Source: Solimonas terrae
GTDB lineage: Bacteria > Pseudomonadota > Gammaproteobacteria > Nevskiales > Nevskiaceae
Direction: 5' to 3'
DNA: 64,000 nucleotides
Assembly (NCBI RefSeq): GCF_011067135.1
Contig: NZ_JAAMOW010000004.1
Location: 372,001-436,000, forward strand
Notes under the pieces: model-generated
The model's database searches: none
What the model saw: only the letters and a program-made list of their open reading frames with translations
Told to the model about the DNA's origin: nothing
Shown: in pieces, positions 1-9,412 of the stretch
Layout: each line of letters starts with the position of its first letter
Position numbering within the stretch: the first letter of the stretch is position 1
Program-made: the position numbers and the translations under genes

Positions 1-16
1 CTGTGCAGCGCGTCGG

Positions 17-1300
17 TCATTTCGCTGCGGCGAAAGCCTCGACGGCTGCGTCCAGCGTGCGCTGGATCTCGGCTTCGCCGTGTCGCGACGACACGAAGCC
101 GGCTTCAAATGCCGAAGGTGCGAGATAGACGCCGCGCGCGAGCATCGCGTGGAAGAAGCGCTTGAAACGCTCGGCATCGCTGCGCATGACGTCGGCAAAG
201 CTGGTGATCTGCGTCGCATCGTTGAAGTACAGGCCGAACATGCTGCCGACCTGCGTGGTGGTGAAGGCGATGCCGGCTGCCTGCGCTCGCTCGCGCAAAC
301 CGGCGAGCAGGCCCGTGGTGGCCCGTTCGAGTCGCGCGTACAGATCCGCATCGTCGAGCTTGCGCAGAATCGCCAGTCCGGCCGCCATCGCCAGTGGATT
401 TCCGGACAGCGTGCCAGCCTGATAGACCGGTCCGAGCGGCGCGAGCTTTTCCATGATCGCGCGTCGTCCGCCGAAGGCGCCGACCGGCAGGCCACCGCCG
501 ATGATCTTGCCGAGCGTGATCAGATCGGCTTCGATGCCGTACAGGCCGCAGGCGCCGCGCGGACCGACGCGAAAGCCGGTCATCACTTCGTCGACGATCA
601 TCAGCGCGCCTTCACGCGTGCACAGCTGGCGCAGGCCGGCCAGAAAGCCCTCGACCGGCGGCACGCAATTCATGTTGCCGGCGACCGGTTCGAGAATGAC
701 GGCGGCAATCTCGCCGGGGTGATCGGCGAACAAGGCCTCGACCGAGGCCAGATCGTTGTACTGCGCAGTCAGCGTGTACCTGGCGAGATCGGCCGGCACG
801 CCCGGCGAGGTCGGCACGCCGAAGGTCAGCAGACCGGAGCCTGCTTTCACCAGCAGGGCATCGCCGTGGCCGTGATAGCAGCCCTCGAACTTGAGGATGT
901 AATCGCGACCGGTCGCCCCGCGCGCGAGACGCAGCGCCGACATCGTCGCCTCGGTGCCGCTGTTGCACATGCGCACCATGTCGAGGCCGGGCACGCGTGC
1001 GCACAGCAACTCGGCCATCTCGATCTCGAGTTCGGTCGGCGCGCCGTACGAGACGCCGATCTTGAGCTGGCGCTCGATGGCGGCGACGACCTCCGGATCC
1101 CGGTGACCGGTGATCATCGGCCCCCAGGAGCCAACGTAATCGATGTAACGCTGGCCGTCGGCGTCGACCAGATAGGCGCCGTCTGCCGATGCGACGAAGC
1201 GCGGCGTGCCACCGACGGCGCGAAATGCACGGACCGGCGAGTTGACCCCGCCCGGTATCGTTCGGCCGGCGCGTTCGAACAGGTCTTCCGATCGGCTCAT
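17..1300 (-). CDS. hemL: Glutamate-1-semialdehyde 2,1-aminomutase
   Basis: Converts glutamate-1-semialdehyde to 5-aminolevulinate, the last step of the C5 route to tetrapyrroles, in the cytoplasm with PLP. The 427-residue product has the usual family length. It opens with [25 protein letters not shown]-type sequence, has the [16 protein letters not shown] segment near residue 115, the [10 protein letters not shown] aspartate motif, and the PLP lysine in [17 protein letters not shown]. The ATG at 1300 fits the family N-terminus. It lies 133 bp downstream of thiE on the same strand and could be read through from thiD-thiE or have its own promoter; no hairpin terminator is evident in the gap. 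Confidence 0.97.
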   Translation of the reverse strand: MSRSEDLFERAGRTIPGGVNSPVRAFRAVGGTPRFVASADGAYLVDADGQRYIDYVGSWGPMITGHRDPEVVAAIERQLKIGVSYGAPTELEIEMAELLCARVPGLDMVRMCNSGTEATMSALRLARGATGRDYILKFEGCYHGHGDALLVKAGSGLLTFGVPTSPGVPADLARYTLTAQYNDLASVEALFADHPGEIAAVILEPVAGNMNCVPPVEGFLAGLRQLCTREGALMIVDEVMTGFRVGPRGACGLYGIEADLITLGKIIGGGLPVGAFGGRRAIMEKLAPLGPVYQAGTLSGNPLAMAAGLAILRKLDDADLYARLERATTGLLAGLRERAQAAGIAFTTTQVGSMFGLYFNDATQITSFADVMRSDAERFKRFFHAMLARGVYLAPSAFEAGFVSSRHGEAEIQRTLDAAVEAFAAAK

Positions 1301-1433
1301 CGGCAGACTCCGCCGATCGGTGCGACAACGCTGCAGGTGTCCGTTCTTGCGACAGGTCGGCGGGGCCCGCGCGGTGCGGACAGTACGGAGTCAGGCATGT
1401 CGTCGATGAGCAGGTGAAAGCGGAACGGGGATT

Positions 1434-2084
1434 CTACGGGATGCGCGTGTCCGATCCCGGCCACAGCGACACATACGCACGCGCCGCCGCTTCGACATCG
1501 GCCGCGCCGAACACGCCCTCCACCGCGGCGACCAGGTCTGCTCCAGCGGCGAGCACCTGCGTGGCGTTGTCGGCCGTGATGCCGCCGATCGCGCAGATCG
1601 CGAGGTCCAGTTCGCGCCTGGCGGCGGTCAGCGTCCGCAGATCGGCAGGTGGTGCATCGGGCTTCGTCGTCGACGCGAAGAAGCGACCGAACGCGACATA
1701 GTCCGCGCCGGCGGCGCGTGCCTGGCGCGCGCGTTCGAGCGAGTTGCCGCAGCTGGCTCCGATCAGCGCCCGTGGCCCCAGACGAGCGCGCGCATCGGCG
1801 AGCGATCCGTCACCGGCACCGAGATGGACGCCATCGGCCCCGATCGACTGCGCGAGTTCCGCGTCGTCGTTGACGATCAGGCGCGCGCCGGCTGCACGAC
1901 AGGTCTGCAGCAGCGCGCGTGCCAGCGCCAGGCGTTCGGCGCCGAAGTGATGTTTGTCGCGATACTGGATCAGGCGCGCGCCGCCGCGCGCCGCGGCGGT
2001 GACGGCATCGAGCAGGCGCGCCGGCTCGCGCAGCAGGGCATCCGGCGTGATCGCGTACAGGCCGGACAATGTCGGCTCCTTCAT
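1434..2084 (-). CDS. thiE: Thiamine-phosphate synthase
   Basis: Joins HMP-pyrophosphate and the thiazole phosphate to make thiamine monophosphate. The 216-residue TIM barrel shows the family landmarks: GLYAITPD at the start, LIQYRDK, LIVNDD, GVHLG, ADYVAFGRFFASTTK (the phosphate-binding threonines, in place of the commoner GPIFPTxTK form) and AIGGI near the C-terminus. The ATG overlaps the thiD stop by 4 bp, so the two are translationally coupled as thiD-thiE. No riboswitch is visible before this operon, unlike thiC at 38 kb. Confidence 0.95.
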   Translation of the reverse strand: MKEPTLSGLYAITPDALLREPARLLDAVTAAARGGARLIQYRDKHHFGAERLALARALLQTCRAAGARLIVNDDAELAQSIGADGVHLGAGDGSLADARARLGPRALIGASCGNSLERARQARAAGADYVAFGRFFASTTKPDAPPADLRTLTAARRELDLAICAIGGITADNATQVLAAGADLVAAVEGVFGAADVEAAARAYVSLWPGSDTRIP

Positions 2085-2860
2085 GTCGTGCGCCTCGGAA
2101 TCAGACGCCCGCTGCCGCTGCGATACGCGCGCGCCAGCGCCGTATGCGTATAGCGTTGCCCCTGCTCGATCGCCCGCGGCCAGTCGTCGCCGACTGCGAT
2201 CCGTCCGGCGATCGCGGAGGCCAGCGTGCAGCCGGCCCCGTGAAAGCCTGCGTGCAGGCGCGGCCAGTGAAAGGTCTGCACATCGCCGTCCAGCCGTCGC
2301 CAGAGATTGCGGACCTCGTCGCCATCCGGCTCGTCACCGCCGGTGACGAGGACCTGTCGGCAACCGGCAGCGGCCAGCGCAGCGGCGGCCTCGACCAGAT
2401 CAGCCATGCCCGGTGCCAGCCGCCGCGCTTCGGCGGCGTTCGGCGTCAGCAGATCGATCAACGGGAACAGCTGTTCGCGAAGCGCCGCCACCGTCGCTGC
2501 CGCCGCCAGATTCGAGCCGCCGCCGGCACGCAGCACCGGATCGCAGATCACCGGTACGCCGAGCTGCCGGATCGCATCAGCGATCACCGGCAGTTGCCCG
2601 GCGTCGCCGATCAAGCCCAGCTTGACGGCGTCGATGCGGCTGTCGGCCATCAGGCACTCGAGTTGCGCGGCAAGCAGCGCTGCCGCCACGGGCTGCACGC
2701 GATGGACATTGTGGCTGTCCTGCACGGTCAGTGCCGTGATCACGGTCAGCGCGTGCGCACCTTGCGCGGCGACGGCCTCGATGTCGGCGTGCACGCCGGC
2801 GCCGCCGGCCGGATCATGGCCGGAGAGACACAATACGCTTGGCGTTATGGCATGCATCAT
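2081..2860 (-). CDS. thiD: Hydroxymethylpyrimidine/phosphomethylpyrimidine kinase
   Basis: Phosphorylates HMP and then HMP-P to give HMP-PP for ThiE. The 259-residue ribokinase-fold protein carries LSGHDPAGGAGVHADI near the N-terminus, VICDPVLRAGGGSNL, LLTPNAAEARRL, VLVTGGDE and the anion-hole segment HGAGCTLASAIAG. It is first gene of thiD-thiE. The start at 2860 places it next to the AT-rich gap 2861-3187, where its promoter should lie. The alternative ATG one codon in (the protein begins MMHA) cannot be separated. Confidence 0.95.
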   Translation of the reverse strand: MMHAITPSVLCLSGHDPAGGAGVHADIEAVAAQGAHALTVITALTVQDSHNVHRVQPVAAALLAAQLECLMADSRIDAVKLGLIGDAGQLPVIADAIRQLGVPVICDPVLRAGGGSNLAAAATVAALREQLFPLIDLLTPNAAEARRLAPGMADLVEAAAALAAAGCRQVLVTGGDEPDGDEVRNLWRRLDGDVQTFHWPRLHAGFHGAGCTLASAIAGRIAVGDDWPRAIEQGQRYTHTALARAYRSGSGRLIPRRTT

Positions 2861-3187
2861 CGGCGAATTCGGTGCTTGACAGAGCGAGTGGATTTACGCT
2901 GCGCTGCGGCATCTTATGCACAGAGTTGGTGCCCGTCTGGCGTCAGCCCGCCTGCCAGCGACATTTTTCCGTCAAAATCCCGCAGAAAATAGGCAAGCTC
3001 ATGTTTTTGATTTGAAAATTGGCATGAACACAAACTGGCCCCGCAGCAAAAAGCAGCGCAATTACGGCCACTTATGAAGTTGGCCCGCGTATTGTGCACA
3101 AAGATATCCACAGAGATTGTGGGCAAAATATACTTTTCCTTTTAATGCCAGTTAATTGCCAGATAAAGCTCAAGTGAAATCGCGAAT
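2861..3187. other. AT-rich divergent intergenic region with DnaA-box-like sites
   Basis: A 327-bp gap between the divergent thiD and the exported-protein gene. Positions 3001-3180 count at about 41% GC against mid-60s around it. It contains one exact TTATNCACA match (TTATGCACA, 2914-2922) and two single-mismatch matches (TTGTGCACA 3092-3100; ATATCCACA 3104-3112). A 70-codon minus-strand open frame exists at 2914-3126 but has no recognisable motif and is cysteine-rich in an unstructured way; I do not call it. Both flanking genes must have promoters here, but no convincing -35/-10 pair was found. Confidence 0.5.
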
Positions 3188-4093
3188 ATGACAACGATGA
3201 CGGCCTGGCGCTTCCGGCGGGGCTGCGCGCTGCTGCTGCTCGCGGGCCTGCCGAGCGTGCGAGCTGCGGTCCCGGCGGCGGTTACCGATACCCGCCTGCC
3301 GGAGCTTTCAGGCTGCTCGCGATCGAGACTCGATCCGCAACGACTCTGGGTTCACAACGATAGCGGCAATCCGGCGCAGCTGTACGCCATCGATCTGCGG
3401 GGGCAGGTGCGGCAGACGGTCGCGGTCGCCGGTGCCGAAGCGCGAGACTGGGAGGATATCGCGAGTTTTCGCTGGCACGGGATGCCGTACCTGGCACTGG
3501 CCGATACCGGCGACAACTTCGCATGGCGCGACGATGTGGCGGTGCTGCTGTTGCAGGAGCCGGCTGCCGGTGCCCGGCGCGCGACGCCATTGCGCACGAT
3601 CCGCTTCCGCTACCCGGACGGTGCCCATGACGTTGAATCGCTGGCCGTCGATCCGGTGTCCGACGATATCCTGCTGCTCGAAAAGCGCCGGCCGCCGGCG
3701 CGGCTCTATCGCCTTGCTCTCGACGGTCCGGAACGCCAGCAGGCCGAGCCGATCGCGGTCCTGCCCGACTGGTGGCCCGAGCCGCCGACTCCGGTCGAGA
3801 CCTTGGGTGCGCAGCACTATCGCGGCGCGGTCGCGGCCATGGACCTGTCGGACGACGGCCTGCATCTGGCGATGCTGACGTCGACGCATTGGATGGTTTT
3901 CACGCGTACGGTCAGCGAAAGCTGGGCCAGCGCGCTGGCGCGGGCCCCGCAGATTGCGCGCCTGCCCGAGCCGGCGGCGCGCGGTGACACCTTGTTCGAG
4001 GCCCTGTGCTGGGCGGCAGACGGCGGTTTGTGGATCAGCGGTGAACGCTTGCCGGCGCCGCTGCTGCATCTCGACCCGGAATCGCCGCGCTGA
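3188..4093 (+). CDS. Exported protein of unknown function (possible beta-propeller)
   Basis: The 301-residue product begins with a clear signal peptide (WRFRRGCALLLLAGLPSVRAA), so it is exported. The rest is rich in short Trp/Asp-containing repeats typical of beta-propeller or phytase-like esterase folds: LWVHNDSGNPAQLYAID, ARDWEDIASFRW, LALADTGDNF, DVESLAVDPVSDDILLLEK, and a late CWAADGGLWISGE. These resemble secreted proteins of the esterase-like phytase group, but no catalytic residue can be named. A second in-frame ATG lies three codons downstream; the Shine-Dalgarno is weak for both. The gene ends 5 bp before the MITE-like element. Confidence 0.7.
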   Translation: MTTMTAWRFRRGCALLLLAGLPSVRAAVPAAVTDTRLPELSGCSRSRLDPQRLWVHNDSGNPAQLYAIDLRGQVRQTVAVAGAEARDWEDIASFRWHGMPYLALADTGDNFAWRDDVAVLLLQEPAAGARRATPLRTIRFRYPDGAHDVESLAVDPVSDDILLLEKRRPPARLYRLALDGPERQQAEPIAVLPDWWPEPPTPVETLGAQHYRGAVAAMDLSDDGLHLAMLTSTHWMVFTRTVSESWASALARAPQIARLPEPAARGDTLFEALCWAADGGLWISGERLPAPLLHLDPESPR

Positions 4094-4097
4094 AGTT

Positions 4098-4369
4098 CTA
4101 GGACCTGTTAACGCTAATGGTGTCGCTGTGGTGGTGCTTGGCAAGCCGCCAGGCAAGGCGCGAGACGCGCACTTGGGTAATCCCCAAGAAGCGGCTCGCA
4201 ACGCCGCATGGCGGCTTGCCAGGCACCACCCCGAAGGGGCCGGGCCGTTTTGCCGCATCGCGGCGTCTCTCGTCGCTCATGTACGTCAAGTACACCTCAC
4301 TCCTCGTTCCTTGCGCTGCGGCAAAACAACCTCGGCCACAGTGACGCCATTAGCGTTGACAGGCCCTAG
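4098..4369. mobile_element. MITE-like element with nested inverted repeats
   Basis: The two ends are imperfect inverted repeats: 4098-4131 matches the reverse complement of 4336-4369 at 30 of 34 positions, with the core GTTAACGCTAATGG at the left. Both edges carry CTAG, which may be the target duplication. Inside lie further inverted repeats: 4131-4151 with 4209-4229 (one mismatch), and 4248-4257 with 4317-4326 (perfect, TTTTGCCGCA). There is no transposase frame. CTAG fits the YTAR/TA-type targets known for IS5-superfamily elements, but the parent is not identified. It sits between two convergent genes, where its stems could also stop transcription. Confidence 0.75.
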
Positions 4370-5256
4370 GATGCCGAGGCGTCGCCATCCGGCTCGCCGG
4401 CCGCGCCGGTGGGCGGCGGCGCAGGAGGTGGCGGCAATACCGGCACCGGTTCCGGCTCGTCGTCCGGGTCCAGTTGCGGATGCGACGGCGCCGCTGCGGC
4501 GGGCGATGCCGGCGCCGGTTCGGCGGACGATTCGCCGTCGTCGTCCTCGATCTGCTGACGCAGTTCATCCGGCATGTCCGGCTCGGGTTCGCTGTCCGGT
4601 CGTTGCGTGCCATAGCCCATCTGGCCGACGATCCAGTTCACGCGGCGCTGCACGTAGCTGCCGGGATGCGTGACGCTCCAGTGCCGCGGGCTCGGCAATA
4701 CCGACGCCAGATGTGCGGCTTCGGTTGCCGTCAGCGTTGCTGCCGAATGATGGAAGTAGGCCTGCGATGCGGCCTCGACGCCGTAAATGCCCGGCCCGAA
4801 CTCGGCGATGTTGAGATACATCTCGAGTATGCGCTGCTTGGGCCAGAGCGCTTCGATCAGGATCGTGTAGCCCGCTTCGATGCCCTTGCGGAAGTAGCCG
4901 CCGCCGGACCAGAGGAACAGGTTCTTGGCAGTTTGCTGGCTGATGGTCGACGCGCCGCGGGTGTGCTTCGAATGCCGGTTGTGCTCGCGTGCCTTTTCGA
5001 TCGCATCGAGATCGAAGCCGTTGTGGGTGTAGAACTTCTGGTCTTCGGACGCGACGACCGCGCGCCCCGCCAGATCGCTGATCTTCTCGCGTGGCATCCA
5101 GTGGTAGCGCACCGGCTTGACCGGGCTTTGCAGCATGTACGAGGTCGTCGGTGGCGGTATCCAGCGCAGCAGTATCACGGGCAGCACGGTGAGGGCGAGC
5201 GCGCCGAGCAGCAAGCTCGGCAGCAGACGGAGACCGCGTCGGCGTTTGCCCTTCAT
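4366..5256 (-). CDS. mtgA: Monofunctional biosynthetic peptidoglycan transglycosylase
   Basis: Polymerises lipid II glycan strands at the inner membrane. The 296-residue product starts MKGKRRRG, followed by one membrane anchor (LLPSLLLGALALTVLPVILL), then the GT51 domain with the catalytic glutamate in VASEDQKFYTHNGFD, RGASTISQQTAKNLFLW, and RILEMYLNIAEFGPGIYG. The ATG at 5256 overlaps the preceding channel gene by 4 bp. After the catalytic domain there is an unusual tail of roughly 80 residues rich in Pro, Glu and Asp, which MtgA proteins usually lack. Its TAG stop lies inside the CTAG edge of the MITE-like element, so the tail may once have been longer. Confidence 0.93.
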   Translation of the reverse strand: MKGKRRRGLRLLPSLLLGALALTVLPVILLRWIPPPTTSYMLQSPVKPVRYHWMPREKISDLAGRAVVASEDQKFYTHNGFDLDAIEKAREHNRHSKHTRGASTISQQTAKNLFLWSGGGYFRKGIEAGYTILIEALWPKQRILEMYLNIAEFGPGIYGVEAASQAYFHHSAATLTATEAAHLASVLPSPRHWSVTHPGSYVQRRVNWIVGQMGYGTQRPDSEPEPDMPDELRQQIEDDDGESSAEPAPASPAAAAPSHPQLDPDDEPEPVPVLPPPPAPPPTGAAGEPDGDASAS

Positions 5257-5879
5257 TTGCGCCCTCGATGATGTTCGAGATCGAAGATCGGCAGGCGCAG
5301 GTTCCACCAGATCGCCGCCAGCCGCAGGCCGGCGATCGTCGCCATCCCGCCATAGCTCGCGAGGTCGCGGTTCAGGCCGGCGTGCTGCACAAGCACATAC
5401 AGACTGGTGCCGGCCACGACGGCGCTGGCGTAAATGCGCCCACGTTGCAGGATCATCGGAATATCGTTGCACAGCACGTCGCGCAGGACGCCGCCGAAGG
5501 TGCCGGTGATGACGGCGATGACGACGACGATCAGATCGGGAAGTCGTTCCTGCTCGGCGATGCGGGCGCCGGAGATCGAAAACATCGCCAGTCCGATCGC
5601 GTCGGCGACGTCGAGCTGGCGTTCCGGCGGGTGGCGATAACGCACGTACAGCATGGTCAGCGCGGCGGCGGCGAAGATCGCGATCAGGTAGGCCGGATCG
5701 ATGAACCAGAAGATCGTGCGGTTCATCAGCAGATCGCGCAGCGTGCCGCCGCCGATCGCCGTGACTGTGGCGATGACGACGACGCCGACGACGTCGAGGC
5801 GCTTGCGTCCAGCGGCGAGCGCGCCTGATACGGCGAATACGCCAACGCCGATGAAGTCGAGGACACGGACGAGTTGCAT
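5253..5879 (-). CDS. TRIC-type/UPF0126 membrane channel or transporter
   Basis: A 208-residue integral membrane protein made of two similar halves, each with a glycine-rich TM segment ending in a conserved RD motif: IGGGTLRDLL near residue 45 and FGGVLRDVL near residue 130. This is the UPF0126/YadS-YicG family, related to trimeric intracellular cation channels; E. coli members have been linked to glycine transport. It has about seven hydrophobic segments. It overlaps mtgA by 4 bp, forming a two-gene operon. Upstream lies the repeated metF tail, so readthrough from metF is possible. Confidence 0.88.
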   Translation of the reverse strand: MQLVRVLDFIGVGVFAVSGALAAGRKRLDVVGVVVIATVTAIGGGTLRDLLMNRTIFWFIDPAYLIAIFAAAALTMLYVRYRHPPERQLDVADAIGLAMFSISGARIAEQERLPDLIVVVIAVITGTFGGVLRDVLCNDIPMILQRGRIYASAVVAGTSLYVLVQHAGLNRDLASYGGMATIAGLRLAAIWWNLRLPIFDLEHHRGRK

Positions 5880-5888
5880 GCCCCGAGC

Positions 5889-6260
5889 TTACGTCGCCAC
5901 CGGCAAGCCCGGATTCTTCCACAGCCGCAGCGTCGGTTCAGACTGGTTGAGCGTGCGGAAATGCCGGCGGCGGCGCGCATCACGTGCAGGGGCCCCACGC
6001 AGTGGGGATGTCAGCGGCATGAGTCGGTGCCCGGGCCGTGCGGGACTGGCAGTCCGAGATTCTTCCACAGCCGCAGCGTCGGCTCCGACTGGTTGAGCGG
6101 TGTAGAACTGCAGGCGGCAGCGCGAATAGCGTGCAGGGGCCCCACGCAGTGGGGATGTCAGCGTCATGAGTCGGTGCCCGGGCCGTGCGGGACCGGCAGT
6201 CCGAGGTTCTTCCACAACCGCAGCGTCGGCTCCGACTGGTTGAGCGTGTAGAAATGCAGG
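5889..6260 (-). repeat. Tandem degenerate copies of the metF 3' end
   Basis: The last ~95 bp of metF plus ~48 bp of spacer occur repeatedly with a period of 146-147 bp. The same segment (TTCTTCCACARCCGCAGCG) begins at about 5914, 6060 and 6207. The copy at 6164-6260 is the genuine metF terminus; the copies near 6012-6112 and 5889-5967 are non-coding remnants. Each spacer (5984-6015 and 6131-6163) contains the perfect hairpin CCCCAC-GCA-GTGGGG. The most distant copy still encodes TLNQSEPTLRLWKNPGLP in the metF frame. It separates metF from the channel gene. Confidence 0.9.
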
Positions 6261-7054
6261 CCCGGGGCGCCGTTTTTCAACAGGGTTTCGCCGAGACGCG
6301 TGACCACATCGAGACCGAAGGCCTGCAGCGCCGGCTTGTCGTCCTGCAGTTGTTCGAGCCTGAGCCGGATCCAGCGCGGAATCTCGGCGCCGCACGCGGC
6401 CGAGAAGCGCAGCAGCTGCGCGGTGTTGAGGATCGGCATGATGCCCGGCACGACCGGCACATCCAGACCGGCGCGTTCGCTGCGCTCGACGAAATCGAAG
6501 TACGCGTCGGCGTTGTAGAAATACTGCGTGACCACGCCATGCGCGCCGGCCTTGACCTTGCGCACGTAGGCATCGAAATCCGCCTGCGGGTTCGCCGCCT
6601 GCGGGTGCATTTCCGGATAGCCGGCAACCTCCAGCCGGAAATGTTCGCCGTGGGTCGCGCGAATGAATTCGATCAGCTCGTTGGCGTAGCGGAACTCGCC
6701 GGGCGCGGCATTGCTCATGGCCGTTGCCGGCAGGTCGCCGCGCAGTCCGACGATGCGCTTTACGCCAGCCGCCTTGTACTGCTCGAGCAGCGCGGCAATG
6801 TTGGCGCGCGTCGATCCGACGCAGGTCAGATGCGGGGCCGCCTCGATGCCGGTCTGTTCGATGACCTTGATGATGGTGTCGTAGGTGCCGTTCTGTTCGC
6901 TGCCACCCGCGCCATAGGTGACGCTGAAGAACGCCGGCTGCACGTTGGCCAGTTCGCTGATCAGCTGCGGCAGTTTCTCCCAGCCTTGCGGCGTCCGCGG
7001 CGGGAACAGTTCGAACGAAAAATGGAGGTCTTGGTTGTTCATGGTGATCTTCAT
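6164..7054 (-). CDS. metF: 5,10-methylenetetrahydrofolate reductase
   Basis: Reduces 5,10-methylene-THF to 5-methyl-THF using FAD, supplying the methyl group for methionine. The 296-residue product has SFELFPPRT near the N-terminus, FFSVTYGAGGSEQNGT, HLTCVGSTRANI, RIVGLRGDLP, VAGYPEMHPQA, TQYFYNADAYFDF and VPGIMPILN, all MetF landmarks. The ATG at 7054 overlaps the MBL hydrolase stop by 4 bp; an alternative ATG at 7042 (MNNQD) is also reasonable. The C-terminal coding segment TLNQSEPTLRLWKNLGLP is the sequence duplicated downstream. Confidence 0.96.
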   Translation of the reverse strand: MKITMNNQDLHFSFELFPPRTPQGWEKLPQLISELANVQPAFFSVTYGAGGSEQNGTYDTIIKVIEQTGIEAAPHLTCVGSTRANIAALLEQYKAAGVKRIVGLRGDLPATAMSNAAPGEFRYANELIEFIRATHGEHFRLEVAGYPEMHPQAANPQADFDAYVRKVKAGAHGVVTQYFYNADAYFDFVERSERAGLDVPVVPGIMPILNTAQLLRFSAACGAEIPRWIRLRLEQLQDDKPALQAFGLDVVTRLGETLLKNGAPGLHFYTLNQSEPTLRLWKNLGLPVPHGPGTDS

Positions 7055-7860
7055 GCAGCGGCGCCGCGTGCCAGTTCGTGCGGGCAGTGCGCGCTGTTGA
7101 GCGCGACACCACCTTCGGCATTGAGCTCGCGCAGCCGGCGCCGGTTGGTCTTGCGGGCGGCGTTGTCGACGGCCAGCAGGTTCTGGAAGACCTTCAGGCC
7201 GGTCGGGCAGTGTCCGTCGCCTTCGACCTCGGTGTGAAAGAAATAGGCATCGCCGCAATGCAGGCGCCAGCGATCGCCGTCCCGGGCCGCGACACCGGCG
7301 TGGCCCCGCGTGTGGCCGGCCAGCGGCACCAGCAGGATTTCGTCGTCGCTGTCGCCGAGCGCGCGTACGGCCTCGAAGCCGTTCCAGCGCTCGCCGGCCG
7401 GCTGGTGCGTTTGCCATTTCGGCCCGTGCGCCCATAGGCGCGCTTCATAGCGCTGCTTCTCGATCAATGACAGCGGTGTGCGCGCGGCCTGCAGCTCCGG
7501 GGCATGCAGATGGACACGCGCATCGGGGAAGTCGGCGAGCGCGCCCGCGTGATCGAAGTCGAGATGCGTGAGGACGATGTCGCGGACATCGTCGGCGGCG
7601 AAGCCGAGCGCCTCGATCTGCGCGAGCGCCGTTTCCGCAAGGCTCAGTTTCGGGCGCATCAAGGCCTTCAGATGCCCGTGCACCATGCCATTGACCTGTG
7701 CGGTACCGAGCCCGGTATCGACCAGCGTCAGGCCGTTGCGGCCCTCGATCAGCCAGCAGTGGCAGACGATCCGCGCGGCTTCCAGCCAGCGTCCTTCGCC
7801 CTGGATCAGGCGACGGCCGTGCGGACACATGGAGCCGCAGTTCAGATGATGGATGCGCAT
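7051..7860 (-). CDS. MBL-fold metallo-hydrolase, AHL-lactonase-like
   Basis: A 269-residue metallo-beta-lactamase-fold protein with the di-metal motif in VLTHLDFDHAG (residues ~98-108), a later metal histidine in PLAGHTRGHAG (~180) and an acidic/His segment in LHCGDAYFFHTE. This THLDxDHAG arrangement is shared with N-acyl-homoserine-lactone lactonases of the AttM/AiiA group and with uncharacterised hydrolases, so the substrate is not settled. It overlaps metF by 4 bp and is first gene of a two-gene operon downstream of the ahcY terminator. Co-transcription with metF suggests a role near folate or SAM metabolism, which is inference. Confidence 0.85.
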   Translation of the reverse strand: MRIHHLNCGSMCPHGRRLIQGEGRWLEAARIVCHCWLIEGRNGLTLVDTGLGTAQVNGMVHGHLKALMRPKLSLAETALAQIEALGFAADDVRDIVLTHLDFDHAGALADFPDARVHLHAPELQAARTPLSLIEKQRYEARLWAHGPKWQTHQPAGERWNGFEAVRALGDSDDEILLVPLAGHTRGHAGVAARDGDRWRLHCGDAYFFHTEVEGDGHCPTGLKVFQNLLAVDNAARKTNRRRLRELNAEGGVALNSAHCPHELARGAAA

Positions 7861-7875
7861 GATGTCGGTCCCTTT

Positions 7876-7911
7876 GAAAAAGGCGACGGGGCGTGTGCGG
7901 CACCCGTCGCC
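7876..7911 (-). terminator. Intrinsic terminator after ahcY
   Basis: Read on the minus strand, GGCGACGGG pairs with CCCGTCGCC-type sequence and is followed by TTTTTC. It lies between the ahcY stop (7934) and the start of the MBL hydrolase (7860), so it separates ahcY from the MBL-metF unit. Stem of about 8-9 bp with a loop of some 13 nt. Confidence 0.8.
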
Positions 7912-7933
7912 TCGATGCTGCGGCCGCCGCGTC

Positions 7934-9373
<1,440 letters not shown>

Positions 9374-9412
9374 GTGGCGTTCCTGACAGTCGGATCAGTT
9401 GAAATCGGGATC

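Noticed and set aside
2914-3126. A 70-codon minus-strand open frame in the AT-rich thiD gap, with several cysteines.
   Set aside because: No ribosome site, no recognisable motif, and it runs over the DnaA-like sites; chance open frame more likely.
5874-6251. A plus-strand open frame running through the metF tail repeats.
   Set aside because: Its repeats are only the antisense of metF 3' copies and it has no start signal; it is a shadow.
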